From: Leptospira sp. WS4.C2 | GTDB lineage: Bacteria; Spirochaetota; Leptospiria; Leptospirales; Leptospiraceae | Assembly: GCF_040833985.1 (NCBI RefSeq) | Contig: NZ_CP162139.1 | Span: 248,001 to 312,000, forward strand | DNA: 64,000 bases | Direction of reading: 5' to 3' | Shown: positions 46,094 through 55,734 of the stretch, in pieces | Layout of the letters: each line of letters opens with the position of its first letter | How positions within the stretch are numbered: the stretch's first letter is position 1 | Translations under genes and position numbers: made by a program | Notes under the pieces: generated by a model | Told to the model about the DNA's origin: nothing | Database searches by the model: none | Seen by the model: the letters and a program-made list of their open reading frames with translations, nothing else

Positions 46094-46181
46094 CGTCTCT
46101 TATTGGACGAAGAGAACTGATCCTAAGAGAACTTAAAAAATCCTTTCCTTGTTGAAAGGTTAAGAGGAAGTTAGCCTCATT

Positions 46182-46691
46182 GTGACGAATCCTAACGATT
46201 TACCCGCTAAGTCACCCCAAGAATCCGCTGTGGAAACAAGACATATTGTTCTGCCCAATGATGCAAACCATTATGGAACAGCATTCGGTGGGGCCATTAT
46301 GAGTTGGATCGATTTGATCGCCGCAATGTCTGCGCAAAGGCATTCCGGTCATGAAGCTGTAACCGTAAGTATCGATCGAATTAATTTCATAACCCCAATT
46401 CAAATTGGTGACCATGTCAATTTAAAAGCTATGGTCAATTATGTAGGAACTACTTCCATGGAAGTGGGAGTTCAAGTCAATCGTGAGAATCCCTATACCG
46501 GTGAGATGGTTCGGGCAACCACAGCCTATCTCTCGTTTGTTGCATTGGATGAAAATAAAAAACCTTGTCCAGTCCCTCCTTTACAATTGGAAACTGATCT
46601 GGAAAAACGTAGGTTTGCTGAAGGGAAACTGCGGATTGAAATGGCAAAAGAATTTTCTGCCAAAATCAAAGCCGGAAGAAAGATCATTTAG
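46182..46691 (+). CDS. Acyl-CoA thioesterase (hotdog fold, YciA/BFIT type)
   Basis: The 169-residue protein has NHYGTAFGGAIMSWID near residues 29-44, with the catalytic Asp and central-helix pattern of hotdog acyl-CoA hydrolases, and a DRINFITPIQIGD segment. It hydrolyses acyl-CoA to free acid and CoA; chain-length preference is not visible. The GTG at 46182 is the first start consistent with the family; AGAGGAAG lies 11 bases upstream. It is divergent from the GGDEF-EAL gene (88 bp). Confidence 0.88.
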   Translation: MTNPNDLPAKSPQESAVETRHIVLPNDANHYGTAFGGAIMSWIDLIAAMSAQRHSGHEAVTVSIDRINFITPIQIGDHVNLKAMVNYVGTTSMEVGVQVNRENPYTGEMVRATTAYLSFVALDENKKPCPVPPLQLETDLEKRRFAEGKLRIEMAKEFSAKIKAGRKII

Positions 46692-46739
46692 CAGATCGGT
46701 TATCTATCGTTAGGTGAAGTATTGACAATTCATATTCGA

Positions 46740-47354
46740 TCAATTCACCCTTTTAAATCTACCAAATACAAAGTTTTGAATTGTATGAAATGGGGTTTCA
46801 TGATCCTCTCTCTGAAATTCAATTGGTTCCAATTCAGGAGAAAAACATTCAGTTAAGCTTTCTTCTGTATATTGTTTGATATCCAATCCACTACATTTTT
46901 TGGGGCCTTCCGTACTAAATGTACCTATGATGAATTCTCCATCTGGGCTTAGTGCTTTTAATAAATTCGCTTTGTATTTAGCAATTGCAGTTGGTTCCGT
47001 TAAGAAATGAAAGACGGCACGGTCGTGCCAAATGGAAAAGGAAGTTTCCGGATGATATTCTGTTATATCAGATACAACCCAATTCAAATTTTTACCTTTG
47101 TTTCCTATCCGATTTTTGCAGCGATCCAGGGCATTTTTACTGATATCTAAAATAGTAATGTTTTCATAACCGAGGTCCAAAAGATGATCGGCTAACAAAG
47201 ATTCTCCGCCACCTACATCGATGATATTGGCTGACTTTGGTTTTTTTGTGTTTTGAATCAGTTTCAAGGATAAGGAAGGATTTGATTGTGTCCAACTTAC
47301 TTCGTTTGGTTGTTTATCTTTATAGATGGTTTCCCAATGCAATTGTTTATCCAT
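46740..47354 (-). CDS. SAM-dependent methyltransferase
   Basis: The 204-residue class I methyltransferase has motif I IIDVGGGESLLADHLL (44-59), motif II NITILDIS, and DIxxxxP-like VSDITEYHPE. It belongs to the small-molecule or TehB/UbiE-like group; no specific acceptor can be named. The start WETIYKDKQPNEVSW (about 7-21) resembles thiopurine/tellurite-type enzymes. It overlaps the upstream MFS gene by eight bases, so the two are probably co-expressed. Confidence 0.85.
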   Translation of the reverse strand: MDKQLHWETIYKDKQPNEVSWTQSNPSLSLKLIQNTKKPKSANIIDVGGGESLLADHLLDLGYENITILDISKNALDRCKNRIGNKGKNLNWVVSDITEYHPETSFSIWHDRAVFHFLTEPTAIAKYKANLLKALSPDGEFIIGTFSTEGPKKCSGLDIKQYTEESLTECFSPELEPIEFQREDHETPFHTIQNFVFGRFKRVN

Positions 47355-48570
47355 AAACTTTTAATTTCCTTCGATTGCGTTCGATATAAACAATAATAAA
47401 AATCGTAATCAAAACGAGAAAAGGAATACTCACCAAATTAAGACGGAGCCAACCAATTTTATTTTCCAAGTAACCTGCGCTATATGTCGAAAGGATTGCC
47501 ATCGAGTAAACAATGGTGTCATTAATCGCTTGAATGGTATTTTTTTCTGAAGGATGGTATTGTTCCACAAGTAAGTTTGTTCCCCCTACATACATAAAAT
47601 TCCAACCGACTCCGAGTAGGATTAATGCCACTGCGAATGGTAAAAACTCCGTTCCTTGTAGGGCGGCAAAACTTTCTAGTCCCATAACAAAAATTCCGAG
47701 GAGAATCAAATAAGGAGCTGTCATCTTTCTTACCAGTTGCCCTGAGAAAAAAGAAGGGATGTACATTCCGAGGACATGCCATTGTAAAACAGTTGTGGAG
47801 GCATGCATAGCGTGCCCATGTGTTTTCATAGCGACGGGTACAGCGGACATAAGCATAGCCATCAGTCCAAAACTAAAAGCAGTCGCTAATACAGAAACCC
47901 AAAGGCCAAAGTTTTTGATATGATAGGAGAGAGGTCTTACTGCTTCTCTTGGAGAAGACTGTGTTTCTATCGTATGAGCTTCGTTTGTTGATTTAGAATG
48001 TGTGGGAAGAAAACTGATAAAAACAAACTGAAGTGATAAACTCAAGATTAGGATAATATAACATCCCAAGTACATTGCATTCGGAATGAGTTGGATTCCG
48101 TGAAGTCCTGCCAATGGACCTAGAAAGGCTGCAGGAATTCCCGCGATCAAAATCCAAGACAAAGCACTGGAGCGGTCATGTGTGGGAACGGATTCCATTG
48201 CCACAAATCGTAAGTATTGAACAAAAGATTGGTGAAATCCATATAACAAGTGTGATATGGAGAAAAGTATAAAATTTCTTTCATACATTGCATACGATGC
48301 AAGAGCAGCTCCGAAAATTCCAATCACAGTTCCGGTCAACAATCCAAATTTACTACCCTTCCATTTCATAATTCTTGATGCGGGAACTAAACCAAGAAGG
48401 GTTCCAAGAATCACAAAAGAAATGGGTAAGGATGCTGATTCGGGAGAGGGTGCGATGCTTTGTCCGGCCAGGGCCGAAACGGCCATGATCATCACGGTCC
48501 CAATTTGGAATACAGTTTGGGTAATGGAAAAAATTCCCAGTATTTGGATTTTATCTATAAATTTTTTCAT
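47347..48570 (-). CDS. MFS transporter
   Basis: The protein has about 12 membrane helices over 407 residues and the loop 2-3 signature region (VPASRIMKWKGSK). It should be a proton-driven permease; the substrate is unknown. The ATG at 48570 (MKKFIDKIQILG) was preferred to an in-frame TTG nine codons upstream because it begins just before the first helix; neither has a strong Shine-Dalgarno site. It is followed with overlap by the methyltransferase gene and may work with it, for example in moving a methylated compound. Confidence 0.85.
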   Translation of the reverse strand: MKKFIDKIQILGIFSITQTVFQIGTVMIMAVSALAGQSIAPSPESASLPISFVILGTLLGLVPASRIMKWKGSKFGLLTGTVIGIFGAALASYAMYERNFILFSISHLLYGFHQSFVQYLRFVAMESVPTHDRSSALSWILIAGIPAAFLGPLAGLHGIQLIPNAMYLGCYIILILSLSLQFVFISFLPTHSKSTNEAHTIETQSSPREAVRPLSYHIKNFGLWVSVLATAFSFGLMAMLMSAVPVAMKTHGHAMHASTTVLQWHVLGMYIPSFFSGQLVRKMTAPYLILLGIFVMGLESFAALQGTEFLPFAVALILLGVGWNFMYVGGTNLLVEQYHPSEKNTIQAINDTIVYSMAILSTYSAGYLENKIGWLRLNLVSIPFLVLITIFIIVYIERNRRKLKVYG

Positions 48571-48614
48571 AAGAGAGGTATCACTTAGACAATACAAAAA
48601 TGACTTTGGGTAAC

Positions 48615-49187
48615 TTAGATACCTAACTTTGTAATGATTTCTTTTGCTTGTGTTACAAAATGAACTTCTTCTTCTTTTTGAAACGGTACAAAGAGATTTT
48701 TTTCAAAACGAACCGATAGATGGGCATATTCGATACAACCTGCAACTGTTAATTCCGGTTTCGCTTTGCCCGCAAAAATTTTGATATCGGATCCATCAGG
48801 TACTACAAGGGACCTTGGTGGGATTTTTTTACCACCCCGAATCATACATCCAGCAGCAATTTGAGAACCATCACCAATTTCTGCATTGTCGAGAACAATG
48901 GAACCAATCCCGATGAGAACACCTCTACCAATTTTACATCCGTGAATCATTACGTTATGACCAACTAATGTCCATTCGCCGATAGTGATTGGGCTTGTGC
49001 TATCTGTATGGAGAGTTGAATTGTCCTGGATATTCACATAACTTCCTAATTTGATGGAGTTCATATCGGCCCGAACCACAGCTCCTGGCCAAAGTGAAAC
49101 AGAAGTTCCATACTCTATCATGCCAAATGCAGTAGCGGAAGGGTGAATGAATGGCTTTGTAAAAACTGGAATTTCAGAATAGGACAT
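48615..49187 (-). CDS. Gamma-class carbonic anhydrase-like protein
   Basis: The 190-residue left-handed beta-helix protein has the three family zinc-ligand histidines at His60 (STLHTD), His77 (VGHNV) and His82 (IHGC), with the hexapeptide-repeat rhythm (I/V-G-x-x) between residues 20 and 125. The ATG at 49187 (MSYSEIP) starts after the upstream gene's stop (49199) and matches family starts. CamH/YrdA-type members bind metal and may or may not have carbonic anhydrase activity. A short C-terminal helix region completes it. Confidence 0.88.
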   Translation of the reverse strand: MSYSEIPVFTKPFIHPSATAFGMIEYGTSVSLWPGAVVRADMNSIKLGSYVNIQDNSTLHTDSTSPITIGEWTLVGHNVMIHGCKIGRGVLIGIGSIVLDNAEIGDGSQIAAGCMIRGGKKIPPRSLVVPDGSDIKIFAGKAKPELTVAGCIEYAHLSVRFEKNLFVPFQKEEEVHFVTQAKEIITKLGI

Positions 49188-49198
49188 GGATATCAAAA

Positions 49199-51160
49199 TC
49201 AACTTAGACTTTGAATTTCGCAACCGATAAATGTGATGTCATCTTGTTTTACATCACCTTCAGTAAACGAAGCTAGTTCACTGAGTACTTTTGCCATTGT
49301 ATGGTCCAAATTCATCTTTAGGTTTTCTTTTAAAATTTCATACAAACGGTCTTCACCAAACAATTCTTTTTCTTCATTGAATTGTTCGAAAATTCCATCG
49401 GTAAACAAAAAGATACGATCTCCTTCTTCGATCTGGTGTTCAATGATTCGATATTGGGTATGATCCATAAGACCAATGATTTTGCCAGTTCTTGGAAGAA
49501 GTTTGATGTCATAAATTCTTTGATGGATTTGGTCTGGGTGACCTGCCGATGCATAAAATAACATTTTGTTCTTTAAATCAATATCGCAAACGGAACAAGT
49601 AAAAATGGTTTGGATATTACTGTATTTGTTGATAAAGATTTGGTTCATATGAAATACCAAATCATCGGGATGGTCATAAATCATTTTTAATGATTCGTAT
49701 TCGGCTTTGATTGCCATGGTGATAAGAGCTGCTTGGATTCCGTGCCCTGTGGCATCGGCAACAAAAATTCTATAGTAATCTGGTTTTACTTGTGTTAGGT
49801 CATAAAAATCGCCACCAACTTCTGACATAGATTGGTAGTAGGAATGGAAATGAATTCTCGGATCACTTGTTTTAATATCCGAAAACAAAGTTTTTTGGAT
49901 TTTTTTTGCAACATTCAAATCTTTCTTAATTAAATTCAAAGATTCATCTAAAGTTTTGGTACGTTCTCTTACTTTTTCTTCGAGAGTGACCAATGCCTCT
50001 GCCTGTGTATTTGCTTTTTCTTCTTTTAATTCATTGATTTTGTTTGCAAGTGCTAATGACAAAATGGCCGCTTCCAGTGTAGATCCAATTTGGTTTCCAT
50101 AAATCGTAAATACATTCACAGGTAAAATTCCATTTTGCATCAAAGTATACATTAAGATTCCAAAGAGTAATGTACCCCAACCTATGAGGAACAACCTTGC
50201 TTGTTTGTTGCCTGTACTATAATTGATTATAGCAACTGCAAGAACGGAAACTACAAATAATTGGGCGATTAGATTACCCAAACGAACGGCAATTTCAATT
50301 GGTAGATAGGCATAAGGAATTAAAATATAGAATAAAACAATTACCTTTAAAGACTGGATCAACCTGTTGGACCAAGGATTCAAATCCCGAAGATTTAAAG
50401 TTTGCTGCGCAAATGTCCAACCAGATAGTGCCGAACAAGTAACAATAATACTTCCGATCCGATTATGAATTTCTGGATGATCTAACGTAATCACTTGGTT
50501 TAGGATTCCATTAAGATACATTTGTAACATTAGATTAAAAAAAATAGAAATGGAATAGGAGATATATGCTTTTTCTTTTAATATAAAAAAGATGAATAAG
50601 TTATAGATTACCATGATGAATATGGTTCCATAAAAAAAACCAAGAACGGTATTTTCTAAATTCTCTTTTAAGTAAAATGTTTCTTTTGAATAAAAACGGA
50701 TCAAATAGCTGGTATTTGATGATGATTTTGTTTCTAAAATGAGTGTTTTTGTTTCGTTTGTATTCCATTCTAATTCGAAAGCAATGGATTTAGAAAACGC
50801 ATCCCAATGAGAATGGGCGATAAAATCACCGCCTTCTTTGATTGGTTCAGGATTTCCCTCTTCATAGACACGGACCATGTCAAGGTGTGGGTTCCCCAAA
50901 TCAAGAATCAATTTATTAACAGAGGTTTGGTTATTTGCCTTGATGCGAAGATACACATGGTTTGATTGGAAACCCAAACTCAAATTGTTTTTAAAGATAG
51001 GTGTCCATCGGAGTTTTTGAAAATTAACTTCAGTACCCGTGGCGATCGCATAATCGATTTTTTGTGGAACAAAACTGTCATCGATGATGGATTTTTGAAT
51101 TTCCAATCGGGAACAGGACAGAAGTAATCCCGATAAAATGACAGTTAAAAATGTCCGCAT
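49199..51160 (-). CDS. 7TM-DISM receptor with SpoIIE-type phosphatase
   Basis: The 653-residue protein has an export signal with a lipobox-like LLLSC near residue 16, an extracellular 7TMR-DISM ligand domain (about 30-180), seven membrane helices (about 185-385), a coiled coil (about 390-430), and a SpoIIE/PP2C domain with EVGGDFYDL and DATGHGIQAAL near 450-490. It should sense an outside signal and dephosphorylate a serine or threonine on an anti-sigma-factor antagonist or similar protein. No such partner is adjacent. This architecture is common in Leptospira. Confidence 0.9.
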   Translation of the reverse strand: MRTFLTVILSGLLLSCSRLEIQKSIIDDSFVPQKIDYAIATGTEVNFQKLRWTPIFKNNLSLGFQSNHVYLRIKANNQTSVNKLILDLGNPHLDMVRVYEEGNPEPIKEGGDFIAHSHWDAFSKSIAFELEWNTNETKTLILETKSSSNTSYLIRFYSKETFYLKENLENTVLGFFYGTIFIMVIYNLFIFFILKEKAYISYSISIFFNLMLQMYLNGILNQVITLDHPEIHNRIGSIIVTCSALSGWTFAQQTLNLRDLNPWSNRLIQSLKVIVLFYILIPYAYLPIEIAVRLGNLIAQLFVVSVLAVAIINYSTGNKQARLFLIGWGTLLFGILMYTLMQNGILPVNVFTIYGNQIGSTLEAAILSLALANKINELKEEKANTQAEALVTLEEKVRERTKTLDESLNLIKKDLNVAKKIQKTLFSDIKTSDPRIHFHSYYQSMSEVGGDFYDLTQVKPDYYRIFVADATGHGIQAALITMAIKAEYESLKMIYDHPDDLVFHMNQIFINKYSNIQTIFTCSVCDIDLKNKMLFYASAGHPDQIHQRIYDIKLLPRTGKIIGLMDHTQYRIIEHQIEEGDRIFLFTDGIFEQFNEEKELFGEDRLYEILKENLKMNLDHTMAKVLSELASFTEGDVKQDDITFIGCEIQSLS

Positions 51161-51174
51161 AAACTCGGATGATT

Positions 51175-51192
51175 TCCCGATAAAAATCGGGA
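51175..51192. repeat. Short hairpin downstream of pheT
   Basis: TCCCGAT (51175-51181) and ATCGGGA (51186-51192) form a 7-bp stem with an AAAA loop in the 47-bp gap between pheT and the SpoIIE gene. On the minus strand the following bases are not T-rich, so it is a poor terminator. Confidence 0.45.
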
Positions 51193-51207
51193 TTTGTCAA
51201 AGCAAAT

Positions 51208-53607
51208 TTATCGTAAGCTGTATCCGTTTGCCTTCGCTGTTTCTACGAGTGAATCCGAAAGTTCTTTGAATCTTTCTTGGGTAAAGGTTTTGTCATAGGA
51301 CATAAGTTGAAACCTATAAGTGACGGATTTTTTTCCTTCACCCACGGAGTCCCCTTTGAAGATGGTCTGCACAAAGACAGATTCTAGTTCGGGAATTTTC
51401 ATAGTTTGCACTAAGCTCGCAAAGGATTCCGTAGAATCTTTTTCGTTCATTAGTAAGGAAAGATCGAGTTGGCCTTGGGGAAAGTTGGATGGTGGAACAA
51501 AATGAGAGTTCCTTCCCTGTTTTTCCCAAACATCAACTAACTTCTCCATGTTGATTTTAGAGAGAATGGCACGGCGTTTTAAATCGTATTCATCTGCATA
51601 ACGCGTGTGAAGGATTCCTAGCTCGACAATTTCAATTCCATCATAAGAAAGAACAAGAGAAGCATTGGGGTGAAAGTAGTTTCTCTTTGCTTTGATCCAT
51701 TGAAACTTAGGAAGGTTCAGGTATTGGAAAAGTTCGGATATAGTTTCCCTCAAACAAAGAAATTCTAATTCAACCGCAGTTAGGTCATTTGGTTTGTTTT
51801 TGGAAAGAGAAAGAAGCGCAAGCCAACGTCTCTCTTCTGCTAGTTCAGAACCTTTTCCTTCTTTATGGTAAGTCCTTCCTAATTCAAACAGATTGACATT
51901 TTCAAATCGATCTTGGTTAACTTTTGCTTGCTTGATAAGACCAGGAAACAAACTATTTCGTAGTAATGAGTGTTCCTCGGGCATTTCATTCGCAATTTTT
52001 AAAGAGGAACTTTCTTGTGAAGCTTCTAATTTAGCATCTGTTGGGGAGGCAAAAGAATAATTATAAACTTCGTTAAATCCCACTTCCAAAGCGAGGAAGT
52101 TTTTTACTCTTCGTTCCAATTCACGAAGTGGATTTCGAATCGGTGTTTCCACTGCCATCGATAGGGCTTCTGTTTGGATAGAGGCGTAACCAATCGTTCT
52201 TCCAATTTCTTCCACCAAGTCTTCGGGAATGGTCACATCATAGTTTTGTCTATACCTGGGAACAAGTACCGAGAGTTCTTCCCCTTGGTTTGTGACTGTA
52301 AATCCGAGTCGGTTTAAAATCTCAGTCACTTCATTTTGGGAAATTTTTTTCCCTAATTTATGACGAAGGAAAGTAAGATTGGTTTTGATGGTAACGGATT
52401 TCGATTCTGTATGGTTGAAACCTTGGGGTTCATAAACCTTAATGTTTTGATTTCCATTCTCTTTTAATAGTTGCACTGCTCGGCGAATCACCGGCAAACA
52501 AGTGAAACTATCTAAACCCTTTTCATAACGAACTGCTGATTCTGTACGGATATTGGTTTTACGAATAGTATAACGAACATCTTCCCTTTTAAAAAGAGCC
52601 GATTCCATTACTATATTCTTTGTGGAATCGATTACAGCAGAATCTTTTCCTCCCATAACACCCGCTAGTGCTACGAAATCTTTTCCATTTTGGATAAGAA
52701 GAAGGTCTTTTTGTAAATTTGGTGCTGTGTCATCAAGCAGAGGAAAAGAAACTCCCTCTCCCGATTTTACTACGGAGAAAGTTGTAGAGGATAATCTTTC
52801 TTTATCAAAAAAATGAGTGGGTTGTCCCAGTTCCAGAAGTAAATAATTGGAAACATCCACAACATTATTGATCGATCGGATTCCACATTTTTCGAGCCTT
52901 GATTTGATTTTGGTATTGGAGGGAGCAATGTTTACATTTTGGATAGAACAAATATAATAGGCGTGGGCATGTTCTGATTTTGTAACTGAGAGTCCATCAT
53001 TTCCAGTTTCTAATTTTGTTTCTGCTTGGAATGGAAATTGGTTTAAAGGCAATTGGAGTTGGGCCGCAAGTTCACGAGCAAATCCAAAATGATTCCAAAG
53101 GTCCGGACGATGTGTGATCGATTTGTTATCGATGGTGAGAATGGTATCTTCCCATAAAAATAGTTTGCGAACAGAAATTCCAAGACTTGTGTCCGAAGGA
53201 AAAATCAAAACTCCCGAAGATTCTAAAGTTAGCCCCAATTCTTTTTCAGAACAATACATTCCTTGGGAACGAACACCGCGTAGTTCTGAATCTAAAATTT
53301 CTTTCCCATCAAGTTTGGTTCCAGGAAGGGCCAAAGGAACAATGTCTCCCACCTTTACATTGGTGGCCGCTGTGACAATTTGGTAATCCTTGGAACCATC
53401 TGTGGCGATGGTGGTTTGGAGTTTTTCTGCGTTCGGATGTTTTTCAAGTGATTTGATTTTTACAGTGATAACCGATGATAGGTGGGCTTTGAATTCTTCC
53501 ACATCATCAATTTCGCAAATGGATGTATTAATTTTTTCCAAAACCTTTTCAAAAGGGATCTGGGAGAGCGGGGTAAATTCGTTTAACCAATCAACTGAAA
53601 GTTTCAA
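51208..53607 (-). CDS. pheT: Phenylalanyl-tRNA synthetase beta subunit
   Basis: The 799-residue subunit has the full bacterial layout: N-terminal tRNA-binding EMAP domain (about 40-150, KHPNAEKLQ), B3/B4 editing domain (about 205-380), B5 domain, the catalytic-like core (GFNEVYNYSF near 515) and the C-terminal anticodon-binding FDX-ACB domain (about 710-799). It pairs with the alpha subunit, but pheS is not adjacent, unlike the usual pheST pair. Length and domains are complete. Confidence 0.97.
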   Translation of the reverse strand: MKLSVDWLNEFTPLSQIPFEKVLEKINTSICEIDDVEEFKAHLSSVITVKIKSLEKHPNAEKLQTTIATDGSKDYQIVTAATNVKVGDIVPLALPGTKLDGKEILDSELRGVRSQGMYCSEKELGLTLESSGVLIFPSDTSLGISVRKLFLWEDTILTIDNKSITHRPDLWNHFGFARELAAQLQLPLNQFPFQAETKLETGNDGLSVTKSEHAHAYYICSIQNVNIAPSNTKIKSRLEKCGIRSINNVVDVSNYLLLELGQPTHFFDKERLSSTTFSVVKSGEGVSFPLLDDTAPNLQKDLLLIQNGKDFVALAGVMGGKDSAVIDSTKNIVMESALFKREDVRYTIRKTNIRTESAVRYEKGLDSFTCLPVIRRAVQLLKENGNQNIKVYEPQGFNHTESKSVTIKTNLTFLRHKLGKKISQNEVTEILNRLGFTVTNQGEELSVLVPRYRQNYDVTIPEDLVEEIGRTIGYASIQTEALSMAVETPIRNPLRELERRVKNFLALEVGFNEVYNYSFASPTDAKLEASQESSSLKIANEMPEEHSLLRNSLFPGLIKQAKVNQDRFENVNLFELGRTYHKEGKGSELAEERRWLALLSLSKNKPNDLTAVELEFLCLRETISELFQYLNLPKFQWIKAKRNYFHPNASLVLSYDGIEIVELGILHTRYADEYDLKRRAILSKINMEKLVDVWEKQGRNSHFVPPSNFPQGQLDLSLLMNEKDSTESFASLVQTMKIPELESVFVQTIFKGDSVGEGKKSVTYRFQLMSYDKTFTQERFKELSDSLVETAKANGYSLR

Positions 53608-53649
53608 GTGAAATCCTTAATTGATAAAAACGGTGGGAAAGCGAACGGG

Positions 53650-55734
53650 TCAATCCGAAATTCCAAGTTCTGTCTTCAGAAAATGAAGGCAATCCTCAGA
53701 AGTCATCGGTTTGGCAAAGAAAAACCCCTGGATGAGGTCCACTCCACTTTCCGCAAGTAATTGTACTTGTTCCGCGGTTTCCGCACCTTCAGCAACCACA
53801 ATCAAACCAAGGTTATGTGCCAAATTGGCCACTGCATGGATGATGGTTTTGGAATCTTTGTCTGATGTGATCTCAGATACAAAGGAGCGGTCAATTTTTA
53901 AGGAAGAAATGGGGAGTTTTTTCAAATACCCCAAACTACTGTAACCCGTTCCGAAGTCATCGATGGCAATTTTTGCTCCAAGTTTGCGAATTTCTTGCAT
54001 GGTGCGTACGGCCGCGTCAGCATTTTCCATTACGGAACTTTCTGTGAGTTCGACCTCTAGGTCATGCGGATCCACTTTAAAAAGTTTCAAATTTTCGGCA
54101 ATGGTAGAAATCAATCTTTCATGTTTGAATTGTTTGGTGGAGATATTCACTGCCATAGAAACATCATTGATTCCTTCATCTTTCCAAAAGCGCATGGTTT
54201 GAATGGCGGATTTGATCACCCATTCCCCGATCGCTAAAATCATTCCTGTTTCTTCGGATATCGGAATGAAAACATTGGGAGAGATAAGACCGCGTTCGGG
54301 ATGGCGCCAACGAATGAGTGCTTCTACACCCACAGGTTTTCTAGTATAAAGATCGATTTTTGGTTGGTACATCAAAGTGAATTGATTTTCGATGATGGCG
54401 ATTCGCATTCGATTTTCGATTTCTAATCGTTCGGCAACAACCGTTTGGAGTTCTTCGGTAAAAAATACGTAACAGTTTTTTCCTTGGGCTTTGGCTAAGT
54501 TGAGCGCACTGTCCGCATTTTTTAAAAGTGTATTGGAATCTTTTCCGTCTGTTGGGTATAAGGCGATGCCAACAGAAATATTAACAAAAATTCTTTCTCC
54601 ATCGATGACAAAAGGATGAGTCATGGCATCCAAAATAGATTCTGAAATCACAGCAGCATCTCTTTCGTTCGATAGGTCGGGTAATACAACGGTGAATTCA
54701 TCTCCCCCTTGTCTACTGATCAAATCATATACTCGAATACTTTCGCGGATTCGGTAAGCAACGAGTTTGATGATTTTATCACCAAAGTCATGGCCCCTAG
54801 AATCATTGATGATTTTAAAATTATCCAAATCGATAGCAAGAACGCCCACCAGGTTTCCATGCCTTCTTGCTTCTTCAAAAATAGGAAAAAGTTTATCGAT
54901 AAGAGAGTTTCGATTGGGTAAGTTTGTGAGTTGGTCAAAAAATGCCATATAGGCAATTTTTTCTTCAGCATGTCTTCTTTGGGTGATGTCAAGAAAAGCA
55001 ACAGCCAATCCAAAGTTTTCAATTTGCATAGGTGTTGCTAAAATATCAAACCAGGTAATTTTATCTTCCTTAATCATCCCTATTTCTAAATTACGAATCA
55101 CTTCTTTGTGACGAAGAGCACGCATAAGGCTTGAGTTTCGCGGATAGATTTTATTTCCGTTAGGTTGGATGAGCGTGTATTTACGAATGTTTAAAGTTCT
55201 GTTTAAAAGTTCTCCATCATGGATGTCGAAGTATGTCCTGGCAGTTTTATTGGTTTCTACAATTTTTCCTTTTTCATCGGTGATGGCAATGCCCATCGGG
55301 AGATTGTCAAAGATAGATTTGTACTTTTGTTGTTGCAGGAGGAACTCGAAGGATATGTCTTTTTGGATCGTGACATCGCGATCAAAACCCAGAATAATTT
55401 TTGATTCTCGCAGAGGGATAAGTAACCAAATGATCCAAACTTCTTCATTAGACTTTGTGACTAATCTATTTTCGAAATTTACAATATTTGGATTTTCACC
55501 TAGACTGTCGAAGGTGTATTTTGTGTTCTCTTTATCGTCTTCTTGAGTAAAATCTACAATGGATTTGCCAACAATCTCTTTGGGTTCAAATTCCAGAAAC
55601 CGGGCAAACCTTTCAGTAACAGAAATAAAATTTCCTTCCCAATCCATCACCTGAAAGCTATTCGGATACTCCGCAAGGAGTGATTTAACTGTGAGTCCAG
55701 AGAGAATTTTACTGCCTAATGGCTCATTTTGCAT
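53650..55734 (-). CDS. PAS-PAS-GGDEF-EAL signalling protein
   Basis: The 694-residue soluble protein has two PAS domains (about 15-125 and 135-260), a GGDEF domain with an intact motif (343-347) and intact AIDLDNFKIIND upstream, and an EAL domain with EALIRW, AVNIS, ELTES, DDFGTGYS, LKIDRS and AEGAE. Both halves look catalytically complete, so it may make or break c-di-GMP depending on the PAS input. No membrane segment is present, so it likely senses a cytoplasmic signal such as redox, oxygen or a ligand. It overlaps the dihydroorotase gene by 11 bases. Confidence 0.9.
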   Translation of the reverse strand: MQNEPLGSKILSGLTVKSLLAEYPNSFQVMDWEGNFISVTERFARFLEFEPKEIVGKSIVDFTQEDDKENTKYTFDSLGENPNIVNFENRLVTKSNEEVWIIWLLIPLRESKIILGFDRDVTIQKDISFEFLLQQQKYKSIFDNLPMGIAITDEKGKIVETNKTARTYFDIHDGELLNRTLNIRKYTLIQPNGNKIYPRNSSLMRALRHKEVIRNLEIGMIKEDKITWFDILATPMQIENFGLAVAFLDITQRRHAEEKIAYMAFFDQLTNLPNRNSLIDKLFPIFEEARRHGNLVGVLAIDLDNFKIINDSRGHDFGDKIIKLVAYRIRESIRVYDLISRQGGDEFTVVLPDLSNERDAAVISESILDAMTHPFVIDGERIFVNISVGIALYPTDGKDSNTLLKNADSALNLAKAQGKNCYVFFTEELQTVVAERLEIENRMRIAIIENQFTLMYQPKIDLYTRKPVGVEALIRWRHPERGLISPNVFIPISEETGMILAIGEWVIKSAIQTMRFWKDEGINDVSMAVNISTKQFKHERLISTIAENLKLFKVDPHDLEVELTESSVMENADAAVRTMQEIRKLGAKIAIDDFGTGYSSLGYLKKLPISSLKIDRSFVSEITSDKDSKTIIHAVANLAHNLGLIVVAEGAETAEQVQLLAESGVDLIQGFFFAKPMTSEDCLHFLKTELGISD

